Shown here piece by piece: positions 54,171-64,000 of a DNA stretch of 64,000 bases. The stretch spans positions 35,944,847-36,008,846 of the forward strand of contig JAYGXS010000001.1 of the NCBI GenBank assembly GCA_036362985.1, in the 5' to 3' direction. Both the position numbers and the translations under genes were made by a program. The notes beneath the pieces were generated by a model that did no database searches, was not told the DNA's origin, and worked only from the letters and a program-made list of their open reading frames with translations. Every line of letters begins with the position of its first letter. Within the stretch, counting starts at the first letter, position 1. Origin of the DNA: Ligula intestinalis. Its lineage: Eukaryota > Platyhelminthes > Cestoda > Diphyllobothriidea > Diphyllobothriidae.

Positions 54171-55940
54171 AATTTTTTGGGAACTGGACGGTCTGAACCA
54201 TCAGACAGAAAAAAAATTTGCTTCAAACGAGGTATTCCTCGCGGTTCTGGTGTGCTTGGCAGTCCGGATCTAACAACTTTTCAGAACTGTTTAGTACATT
54301 TGAAAATCTGCGGATGGAAGTCACATGCTTCTTGCACTTTATGAATAAAAGGGATGATTATGTACCGAATTCTACCTCACGAAACTGATTTGTTGCCTCG
54401 GAGTCCAACCCTGTGATTGCATGCCCCTTATATCAGGAGTATGAAGGGATCGGTGGATTAAAAATGACTACCTCATCATCCTTTCGCATCTTCCTTTGGT
54501 GACTGTACTTTTCTGTTTTTTAAATTCTTAGCTCTTCCGACTAAAAACTGGGCTACTAATCACTAGGGGTAGTTCAAGAATCATCACTGGCATTTACCAT
54601 GTTTCCTTCTTGCTGTGGTGTCCCAAAATCCCATTAGTATGCATCTAAATCGAACTTAATTGAGGTGAAAAGGTATAAATGCAGTGACAAGTAATTTACA
54701 CGAAAATCATTTTTGACATTGATGACAAATCGCCTTGATTAGAGTTGGGGCTGGAGACGAAAAAAACTAACACCCCATCGCCATATTATTGCATTAGAAA
54801 AACGCCCCTATGAATGAATAAAGTTGCTCCTAATGGTTGGTCATCAGGACACTGTCAATGATTAATGCAGTCTACGTCAAAAAATGGTGGTTAGCCAAAA
54901 GTCAAGCACTCTTATTAAACACTGCATTAATGAAACTGGCAGACGGGGTGGAAACGCTCTTGTGAATACCTGCTTTACCACAGGCATGACTGTTTCATGT
55001 GAGGATGTCTACCATGCGTCCCACGAAGTGCATCTGTCGTATTAGTATACCTGTACAGCGTTTATTATACTCTCTCATTCCTCACCCACCTGGCCCAATG
55101 GTCTAATGAATATAGGGTGACCGGAAGTGGGATCCGGCGTAGTGGCTGATAATCTAGATAGTCCGTGTCCGCGTGCCACGCGCGACCACAGTCCCACAGA
55201 ATACTTTGTGTGGTCTTTTATCACGGTTTTTGGCGTAAGTGTGTTGGAGTAGATCATGTAGAACCGCTTCTCTGTTAAGGGTATTTATGCAAATTTGCTA
55301 ACTATTGATAAGTAGTAATCATAATTATGGTCGCTCTGTTTGTACTTTTGACAGCAATGCGGTATCCGATGCAAACTTTGAATACAAAATGGATACGTCC
55401 TGCCTGAAGTTTTGAAAAAGAATTTAATTCATAGGTTTGGAATATCTGTCGTCTGCTGGCATTTATAAAGCTCGCATAAACCATATTGATGAATAACATG
55501 TCCATTCGTTTTTATGTCACCTACGATTAACCCCTGGAATAAAACAAAGTACATTTTAAAAAGTCAGAATATGGCATGAACCAATGAAATAGTTTCGGCA
55601 AGTGCGAAGTCACACGATTTTGTCAAGAATAGTATATGTTAGTGGATGGGCGTTTATCGCGAAGTGTTAACCCTGACTACTGCGATCTTCCAGGCCCGGT
55701 TCCTTAGAAGAAGGTGAAAGTCACAGAAGCCAAAGTGGAAGGAGATTATATTCTGCACAGTATAAGTAGGAGAAGAATTAACCGAAGGGTTGACTCTGCC
55801 TGGGGTGGAGTGCGACCAGGAGGAGCGAGAGAGAGAGAGCGCCGCAGCCTCGCGTCTGCCGCGCACCGGGGCGAAAGGCCGCGTGAATGGGCTTAGGTTG
55901 AAGTGTGTTTCTGTCAGCGCTGAGAAAATATCCGCTGCAT
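54171..55940. other. No recognised gene
   Basis: Mostly AT-rich sequence. At 55780-55890 a short GC-rich stretch with a GA-run occurs. A weakly tRNA-like segment near 55093 (gcccaatggtctaatg) lacks a B box. No supported feature. Confidence 0.35.
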
Positions 55941-55946
55941 ATCAGT

Positions 55947-56085
55947 AATCAGCGATACGCAAAATCGATTAACTGGTTGAGTGCCAATTCACGCTTCGTA
56001 GATCAGTCATCGCAAGTGGCGAGGCAAGTTCAGTGTGGACCAGTAATCACCGATGCGCCAAAAATCGATTTACTGGCAGCGCTGG
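55947..56085 (+). repeat. Short direct repeat pair
   Basis: cagtaatcagcgatacgcaa at 55947 and cagtaatcaccgatgcgcca at about 56040 begin two ~43-bp diverged direct copies, each continuing with aaatcgatt-actgg. Confidence 0.6.
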
Positions 56086-56194
56086 GTGGCAGGCTCCTAC
56101 ACGTTCACCGATCCAGTACGGGACTGACTCGTCTCACTCGAGCCCCGCCGGCAACCACATAGCGGCCAGGCAGGATTTGGCAGAACATTGCCGA

Positions 56195-56440
56195 AAAGAA
56201 GAAAAGCGACTGGGTTGGTCATTTCTGGCTTATTAGCCGTCATCAGCCAGCCATATCCAACCCCAGGTGATTCACCAACCAAGACTCGAACCCGCAACCT
56301 GCCGTCTTTGTCGGGAATTTCCATCTGCCCATAAAAATGGCCGCCGTGCGGCTGCTAGCGGGGCTCGGAAGTGAGCCCCAAGGCAGAACGGGAGGAATGA
56401 GTTCAGTAAGCGCGATCGGTGGGCGTTCATTCACCAAACA
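56195..56440. repeat. SINE B copy 7, rearranged
   Basis: Body (cttattagccgtcatcagcc) and head (accaagactcgaacccgcaac, B box) on the minus strand. The upstream body segment then follows in the opposite orientation (aaggcagaacgggaggaatga, gatcggtgggcgttcattca). The copy is an inverted composite. Confidence 0.65.
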
Positions 56441-56799
56441 TGGATGGTGTTTCTCGAGCGCGCTTTCCTAGGGCCATAATCCTGCATTGCAAAAGACCCA
56501 AAGTACTTCTCGATCACTCGTTATTCTTTGGCCTTAGTGGATTGGAGTAGGCCATATAAACGACCTTTACGGGGATATTTTTAGAAAAACGGTACATGGC
56601 ACAAATCCGCGCATGTAGAAGCAAAATAAATGCTTGCATTGCATAAACCGAATGGCATCCCCATAGGGGTACTCGTGTTCCGCGCTCATTAAAATGCATC
56701 TGAAAGTATATTACTTTCCGCGTTACAGTAAGCCACTTTGCCTTCTGACCGCTCGCTGAGTGGTGATTAACTAAGAAAGCCTTATACAGCCTGAAAGGA

Positions 56800-57770
56800 A
56801 GGCAGTACTGCCTATAATCCGTTTAACATGCCGACATAGACGAAGGACTGATGCTCTTTCGCTACTCAGCATTGAGAGGGGTTGCAATACTGATTTGATT
56901 CTGAAGTCATTTCACTCACGATAGGATGCGGCTGTTGGACTAGCGTCGTTCTGACCGCTAACAAAACGCGTGTACCGTAAAAAGTGGCTGCTTAAGTAGT
57001 ATGCGTTTTTGTCATTGATTTTGACTGCCACTGTAAATTCGAATATATTTCATGGAAACATAAACGAAAAATATTTTTTGTACTCGTTTGTTAGTAAATT
57101 ATACCTTCGTTAAACGTCATACTTAAAGAAAGTGTAGCTTGCAGTTTAAAAAAGTTTCTAATTATTTGCCTTTTTACGATTGTGAGGTTTTCACTCATGA
57201 TACACCTTATCCATCAATTTGTTAATGCTGCCTGAAATATATGCGGCATGTTTTACACCTGTTGCAATGTTTTATGAGAATATGTGACTTCTGCCTCTCA
57301 CCGTAGGCGAAAACGTACTTTTCCTTAAAACGGATGTACACAGTGCGCAATTTGTAAACCTTGAATTCCAGCACTGCAGTCAAGGTTTCAAAATTATTCC
57401 GCAATTTATAAACTTATTTAAAAACGAAGGAGACCCTTTCTTTGCACATAAAATTTCAAGGTGTTATTTTCTACGAATTGAGTACAACAGATACTGAATC
57501 TTTTAGCTTGTCCATAAAATATATTTGAATTTATAAGGGCAGTCAAAATCAAATGTAAACTTCTTAAGTAGCCTTTTTTGCAGTACATGCGTTTTGTTAG
57601 TGGCCAGAAGTAAGTTCGTTAAAAAGCCGGTATCCTATCATGACTGAGAGGACTTCAGAATAGACCACGCGATAATCATTATAACAATCTTACTCAATAC
57701 CGATTAGTGAGTATCAAGTTTTTCGCATATGTCAGCATGTTACACGTATTTTAGGCCGTACTGTACATAG
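56800..57770. mobile_element. Inverted-repeat element IR3, long copy
   Basis: The left arm (about 56800-57060) and right arm (about 57520-57770) are inverted copies of ~240 bp. Shared blocks are ctgaccgctaacaaaacgcg with cgttttgttagtggccag, gctgcttaagta with acttcttaagtagc, and gattttgactgcc with ggcagtcaaaatc. The ~460-bp interior is AT-rich with no transposase. Related single arms occur near 9550-9660 and 26330-26460. Probably a non-autonomous DNA transposon. Confidence 0.75.
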
Positions 57771-58079
57771 AAAGAGAATGTAGTATTATTTTGGCATTTT
57801 GGCTAAGAGCATTAGTGTTCCCTGTCTGACTAACTGATTGTAATGCTCAGTTTTTGAACAGTAGCTTGAATGCAAGTATTACACTACGAATAGAAAAGGA
57901 AACACCTTAGTTTTCAAATTGTAAAATGGAGCCGTAACACTCCATATTTGCCAGCTGCTTATACTGACGCATTTCATTAAGCAGCTATTCGGTTCTGAAG
58001 ATTGCCTTCTTATTTAAGGATAACAAGTAGGACCGCCTGAAAAGAGTATGAGAAAAAGAAAGCCTGGCCATTTAACATA

Positions 58080-58570
58080 AGTGGTCTTGCGATAAATTTC
58101 AGGACCGGTAAATATTCTTGAGTCTAACGGTATTTCAATCGCGAGTACAGCGACCTCTACTGCGTGCTTCAGCAAACTCAAGGCGATTGTGGTGACTTAC
58201 GTGTGGATTTTTGTAATTAGTCGACTTGCGGCGCAGCTACCACACTCTATCCACCTCTTACACCTAAGCTCAGTTTAATGACAAAGGTAAGAAGGCTGGA
58301 GACGGAAGAGAACGTCTCTAACATGAATCCTAACGTAAATCTAAACTTTAACCTTAGTCCCAGCCATGGACCCATCTAAAACATAAACTCAACAGTTAAC
58401 ACGAACCCAGCCTTAACTCTCCACGTAATCCTGATTCTGGCCTTGACATCAGCCTTAAACCTGACCCTTAAGCTCACCGAAATCTAAAATCTAATCTACC
58501 CGGAATTTGGCGAAAAGTCACACGCATATTTTTGGCGCTCCCTGTGCCCGTGCTCTGTTTAGGCGGCCAT
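58080..58570 (+). repeat. Repeat R3 with degenerate telomere-like core, copy 1
   Basis: Begins ggtcttgcgataaatttcagga. The core from about 58320 is rich in cctaa/ccttaa units. It ends gaatttggcgaaaagtcacacg. Copies at 60400-60700 and 63445-63730 share the start, core type and end. Confidence 0.7.
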
Positions 58571-60399
58571 GCATATCCTCTTTACTTTCCTGACCTCTAA
58601 GACTAGTGACAGTTTGACCATCGACTCCGACGATTTCCACCGTGTGTTCCACAGCATGATGCTGCGGGGAAGGTGACTTACGCGTGGATTAGGTGTGAGT
58701 GAAAGAAGACTTTCTTTGCAACTACCACCCTCCCTCCTCCCTTCGCTTGTCTGTGCCTGAGGCAAGATTGGGCACATGCGGCCGGGGCGGCCAATCCTGA
58801 CTCAGATCCCACAGCAACGGCGTGCCCTAACGGCAACGCGTGGCTGGTGCTTGAGTGTGTACCTACGCGTGCCACGAAACTGCCTTCCCACGTTCAAACT
58901 TCGTTCTGTAGACGCGACTCGTGTGGGGCCTTCCATACCATGGTCTGGATTCCGTGTTTTTCCAACGCATTCGCCGGGCGGCCTGCTTAGGGAACTAGAA
59001 TTAAAGCTGACTTAACCCAGAAGCAAAATAACTTCTCAGCAACTCCGAAAAACGGGTACTTTAGCTGGTGGTTTGCCAGAAGCGCCACGGAGAGAGGGCA
59101 AAGGCTTGAAGAACATGAACCGTGTTTGTTTGAGTAGGAAATTTATCGTGCCAAGTGAATTCGTACTTCAAATAATCACTGGTATTTTGTCTGCCTATCT
59201 CAGGAAAGGTTAATCGAAATTCTAAAACATGTCGTCGATTAGAATGCACTGTCCTAGTAGGGTCGTAGTATTGATTATCATAAAGCATATTCCCATGAGG
59301 AGATGTCGCCCTTTGATGTACCTTATTTACAGCTACTTATCTGAAGCGGGCAATACTGTATGTAAATTTAGGTAGTGTGTACTTTCCAAATCTCGAAAGC
59401 CTCATAAATTCAAATCAATATTTTTGAAATGCGTTAAATTATTCATTTTGTACATAAGTGGAAGCAATTTAAGTTGTCTTTAAATGTTGCACAGGGTGAA
59501 AGGGTATCTTTCGGTTAAAAAAGGTGTGCAACTTTTGGATTTTTAAGATTATAAAATGCCCACTCATAGAGCCTTGTTTTCTGTCTGTTTCAAAGGCTGC
59601 TTATTAGGTATGGAAAAAATGCCATATTCATAACTACATGTTATGTGTTTCGTGGGGCTTCGCCGTACTAACACAGGCAACTGTGGGATTTTCCTTCCAA
59701 ACAAACTATACAACATGATATTTTGGATTCCTAAAAGTAAGTGCATCTGTAGGTTGGCTTTAACGTACTTAGAGAACGGAAAAGGTTTTTACAGCCGAAA
59801 GCTACAATTAACTCAGGAATAAAAATTGAGGAAGACGTTATTTGCTACTATAGTGAGGACAAGGGAAATTTTTGTTGATATTTTCAATAAAATATATTTA
59901 GTTAGAAATCAGTGGAAGTGATTAAATCATTTTTATAGACTATAATTGTTGCATCCAGCCGGAAAAGAACCCCAAAAAAGCGGCATTCTCTCGCGATTGC
60001 AATATATTTTGAGTATACTGCATAATAATCCATATTACAACATCACCTTAGTAATTCTTCCCAATAGAAAACATACTTCAGAATTCATGGGGCAGTCCAG
60101 TTCCTCTTATTACCATAGAGCATGCATATTATTCGACGGGAATTGTTTGTTCTTAATGGGAAATGCCTTGGAGTCCTTTATCTCCGTTTTATGATAAGAT
60201 GCATTAGGCATACAGCCATATTGCCTTGGTTATTTATTGTGGTAGCGTTTAATGCCCAGTTCGATATGGCGAATCGTCCGAAGCTTGTTTGTAGGACATC
60301 AATATTTAATACTAAAAAAGCAACTGTGGCCGATATCGGTAAGGAAGAATCGCATGGCTCCCTCGGGAATAGGAACGTCACTTCATCAGTTTGACTTCA
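58571..60399. other. No recognised gene
   Basis: GC-rich to about 59000, then AT-rich. Short frames (58559-58875 minus, 59946-60394 plus) have no recognised domain. Confidence 0.35.
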
Positions 60400-60700
60400 A
60401 GTATGTGGCCTTGCGGTAAATTTCGTGAAGGGTAAATGTTCCCTTTTCTTAGCCCTGCCACCAACCGTTACATAAAGCTTAACTGTACCCCTATTACTAG
60501 CCATACCTTAAACCTAAACTGTACAGTTATTAAGAGCTTGAACCTTAACCTTTAACGTACTCCTGACCTTATCCCTAACCTTAAACCTTGACTTGACAGT
60601 AAACTACACCTTGATCCGAAATCAAATTTCCCAAGAATTTGGTTCAAAGCCCCATGTATTGTGGGCGTTTCCTTTTCCTCTATTCTGCTTAGGCGCCTAT
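60400..60700 (+). repeat. Repeat R3, copy 2
   Basis: ggccttgcggtaaatttcgtga, a core with ccttaacctttaacg and ccctaaccttaaacc, then aatttggttcaaagccccatgtattgtgggcg-type end. Confidence 0.75.
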
Positions 60701-62049
60701 CACTGTTCTCCGTAGCTTAAAAGGCTGCTAACTGACGCTTACACCAGGCCACGCTATCACCCAGTTGGTTTTGTTTTAGTTGCTGATCAGTGATGGTTCC
60801 GCCGGCGGCGGCCTTGTAGCGACCTTTAATTTCCTAGCCATGATTTTCTCACATGCCCCGCGTGTCTGGCTCTCGCGTCCACGAGCCCGTGCGCGCCACA
60901 GGTTGTCGAAACCACCTTTCAAGGTCACCCTCTGTCTGGCTCACTGGCAAACCACTTCTCAAGGCCATTGCACAACAGGACCCTAGTGCGGGGATTGCTG
61001 ACGGTCAGACACTACACGAGCGGCCCGCTCATGGTTGGACTTGCATTTGTCTGCGAGTCACTTACGTAGTACTTACATTCTACGCTTATTACAACTCATT
61101 AAATTATCTCCAACACTCTGGCCTTCCATGTCTTATCATAACTTCTGGTTCATTACCGTTGGGATACGTTCATTTACTATTATCTGGCTGGACTACTGCG
61201 TATCCCACAGCCCCTTCTTACCTCCTGGCGTATGTGCCCTCTAAGCAGACCGCATGGTAGATGCGCCGGTCCAACACGGGGGTCAGATCAGAGTATGGCA
61301 GGCGTTATTTGGGTTGCGCTCCCATAACAAGTACCGGGCATGATGTCATGCCAAGGGGCGGCTTCGGCCGCGGCAGCAACCTGTGTTCTCCTCCATCTCC
61401 GGTCTTGTTTACTTTTTTTAGCACCAGGCACAGATAGGGGGGGTTGGGAGAGGGTGCGGTAGGTGCATCGAAAGTTCCCACCCCAGTTGCACACTGTTGT
61501 AGAACACAGGAACATAGCTGACGCCGAGGGTCGAACTATCGTGTCGAGGGGACCAGGTCGTGCTGTAACGCGTGGAGCAAGGGTTCGCCAGCCCTGCCAG
61601 CTACTGCAGGCACCCGCATCAAACAACAACCGTCTCAGACGGTGGCCTAGTGCTAGAGGACCTGGACAGGGTGAGGTCGAGGGCCGAACGCACTTACCTC
61701 GCTGTCCGCATAAAGCCGTGGTTTGAAGGCTGTATCGCAGGGTGTTAAGATAGTTAAATCTTAGCAACTGCGATCTTCAGATCATGGTAACTCAGTAGAG
61801 AAGAATTCGCTAGAGGCGAGAGTAGTAGGAACCGTATATTGTGTACACAGACGAACAAAGAATAATAGGGAGGAACATTGACTACGGAGAGCACGACCTT
61901 CCACGGGAGTGGCGTGAGTCGAAGTGAGGCATAATTGCAGGAAACCCCCACGGCCCAGAGAGCAAGCGTTCACGCATGCAGGCTTGCGGCCCAGAAGACA
62001 TCTGGGTGAAAACTGTGATTGGCTGTTCCCAGGCGTCGAGACCCACATC
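60701..62049. other. GC-rich region, unassigned
   Basis: Open frames on both strands (60853-61260 plus, 61288-61767 minus) reflect high GC rather than recognisable proteins. A stretch at 61640-61680 (gtggcctagtgctagagg) is weakly A-box-like. No supported gene. Confidence 0.35.
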
Positions 62050-62215
62050 GCTGGGCCTTCGAGAAACTTCACTTCGACGCGAGCTAGTCACAACACCTGC
62101 CAACTGATGGGATAACTCGGACCGCGAGGGCAGCCCACAGTTTGTTTGTGTGGAGTGATTGACTGGCAGACTTAGATTCAGGTTGCAATGGCTCCTTCTT
62201 AATGTGGCCTTTATG
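62050..62215 (-). repeat. Dispersed repeat R2, copy 3
   Basis: The reverse complement matches 28395-28590: cattaagaaggagccattgc and cgagttatcccatcagttgg. Confidence 0.7.
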
Positions 62216-63444
62216 GCACTTACACTTAGCTTGGTGCCGAGCCGTCCCTAACCTTACTGCGGTTCTCTTAGTTGTGGCGGCGCCACCCTGTTGTGAAAAA
62301 TACAGCGGAATTCGTCATTTAAATCCTTTCCATATCATTACTTGCACCCGTGCGACTGCCCGCGAAGACTGGATTGGGCTCCGATGGCCAGGCTGCGTGC
62401 ATGTCGTGTAACCTAACTGGCGGGCGTTCTTGACACTGATTTAAGTCAATTTCGACGGAACTATTACAAATCTCTCACTTTTCACAGTCTTAACTTCGCA
62501 ACGAAATATTTGTTTGTGTTCAAATGCCAACAACTGTTAAGTCCTTTGTCGAGTGAGGAAACTACGGATGCATAAGCGAGTACAAAACAGCATTTTTGAA
62601 GTTACATTCAACGCATGCTTTCGATAATTTATCCTCAAACCTGTACTGAAACTGAGGCTGGTTGCGGTAGAGCAATTAAATTTAAAACGGCCAATGAACA
62701 GTAGTCATGGGCTGATGATTGAGAGTGTTCGTACATGTCGAAGCTAATTATAGTCAGCTTCCCTCAGGAGCTTTGCGAAGTGAGAGGCGGCCATGCGTTT
62801 TTACGCTGTAGTGCGACTTGACAGGGTAAGTGAATTAACAAATGGGGTTCATTACAGACCAGGGAAGATAAATGACTTCTATAAACGCCTTCTGCAAGCA
62901 CAAAGTTGGGTTGGCTGACCGTCTTCTTGACCAGCTCTCAAATTGTAACGCATTTAGGAGAGTTTGGCCACACCAACTTCCGAAGAACGATACCTCTGTG
63001 TCAAAAGAATTGAACGATGGGAGAAAGCACCGGTAACATAAATTCCAATTGCCGTCTACGTTGACTGGCATATCTTTCTTTAGTTTGGATACCAAATCTT
63101 GAAAAAATATCTCCACGAATGTTAGAATTGCACGAACTTAACGGACCCATGCTAGGTCAGCCAAGCTTGAGGCGATTTAGTTGCGTTAAAGTGATGGACA
63201 TCCATTTATTTTGCTTGATGCACAGAAAGGAGAAATTGCTACGGTGGACAGAGAGAGCGAACAGGACTTGATGATAGATTAAATCGGGGTTATGCACCTC
63301 ATAGGATTGGGGTTAAATTGGCTGATGATAGCAAACAAGTCGAAACTCACTATTCCAGTTTTTTGTTTTAAATATATCGGTAAAGATGATTTGCATGGCC
63401 ACCTAAACAGCACGCGAGAATGGGAACGCCCCAGTCACTTAAAA
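62216..63444. other. No recognised feature
   Basis: The minus-strand frame 62835-63116 has no recognised domain. Nothing else supported. Confidence 0.35.
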
Positions 63445-63730
63445 TAGGTGGCCTTACGAAAATTTTCAAGAAGGGTAAGAATTCCCGTCTCCAAACGCAA
63501 AACTAAACTGTAACCTTAATTTTAAGGCAAGCCCTACCCTAAATCTAAACCGTTAGTTAAAAACCACCCTTAACCTTGACTCTACATAATCCTGACCCTA
63601 ACCCAAACCTTAAAATTTACCATAAACTTAACTCTTACTCTCACCTTTATCCTACATTTAATCCCGCTGGAATTTGGCGCACAGCCACACGTATTGTGGG
63701 CACTTCCTGTTCCTGCTTAGATGGCAACAC
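63445..63730 (+). repeat. Repeat R3, copy 3
   Basis: ggccttacgaaaattttcaaga, a core with cttaaccttgac and ccctaacccaaacctt, end with gaatttggcgcacagccacacg and attgtgggcacttcctgttc. Confidence 0.75.
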
Positions 63731-64000
63731 AAGTCATCCTTACCAATATCACAATTATCAGCTGTTGTTCTCTATGTAACGGTCTGCGGTGCTTATAGTC
63801 CACCGAATCTAAGGCAAAGCTGCGATGAGCTTCTCCGTGCTGCACTCCTACGAGGATCACAGATAAATTACCTGAATGAAATTCATGGTTAGCCATCTTA
63901 AGCGGGTGCGGATTGCATATGATATCAGTGATTTGTTAATTCTTATGGGTCGAATAATAGCCTTTAAGAAATGTTGGCATTAGCTTGTGGAAAAGTTCAT
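63731..64000. other. No recognised feature
   Basis: Sequence to the window end; nothing supported. Confidence 0.3.

Noticed and set aside
55075..55257. tRNA-like segment near 55093
   Set aside because: Only an A-box-like stretch; no B box at tRNA spacing.
61288..61767. 159-codon minus-strand frame and overlapping plus frames
   Set aside because: GC-rich region with open frames on both strands and no recognisable domain; compositional effect is likely.
1..64000. CRISPR arrays, bacterial operons, rRNA genes
   Set aside because: No regularly spaced repeats, no ribosome-binding-site gene strings and no rRNA-like sequence; the window is eukaryotic with spliced genes.

Overview
The window is eukaryotic, repeat-dense DNA with very low coding density. 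Its mix of repeats (Penelope-like elements, RTE and jockey-like non-LTR elements, two tRNA-derived SINE families, solo LTRs), large introns and one animal-type FAD enzyme gene points to a flatworm, most likely a diphyllobothriid-type tapeworm. That placement is inference from recognised families; no search was run.

One host gene can be followed confidently: a prenylcysteine oxidase (PCYOX1-like) gene on the + strand, split into seven exons between about 6029/6066 and 49630. The six introns are roughly 2.5, 3.0, 6.8, 12.0, 6.4 and 11.3 kb. Every junction has GT/AG borders and a phase that keeps the frame, and the joined product (about 481 residues) runs from the FAD-binding glycine motif to the C-terminal FAD-domain helix. 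A second, weak candidate (51478-51933) may be two exons of a membrane protein separated by a 36-nt intron.

Layout. 1-606: a Penelope-like (PLE) reverse-transcriptase fragment between inverted arms. 1870-5570: a decayed jockey-like retrotransposon with a 2A-like motif. 6029-49630: the PCYOX1-like gene. Intron 3 holds a decayed RTE remnant, palindromic SINEs and an inverted pair of PLE tails. Intron 4 holds three solo LTRs of one family, one of them inside a SINE with a perfect 5-bp target duplication, and a CR1-like tail. Intron 5 is almost filled by three RTE-type copies, one interrupted by a SINE and by a ~680-bp unclassified insertion. Intron 6 holds SINEs, an inverted pair of ~480-bp LTR-like repeats, a PLE tail nested in a SINE, and a PLE fragment between ~130-bp inverted arms. 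50083-50543: a mariner-type MITE. 53150-54170: a PLE with a GIY-YIG endonuclease and 3' tail. 56800-57770: a long inverted-repeat element. 58080-63730: three copies of a repeat with a degenerate telomere-like core.

The most unusual overall signal is that unrelated repeat families here repeatedly occur as head-to-head inverted pairs with diverged arms and short spacers. The PLE tails also carry a conserved hairpin followed by GAAAC, which resembles part of a hammerhead ribozyme but departs from the consensus at two core positions.
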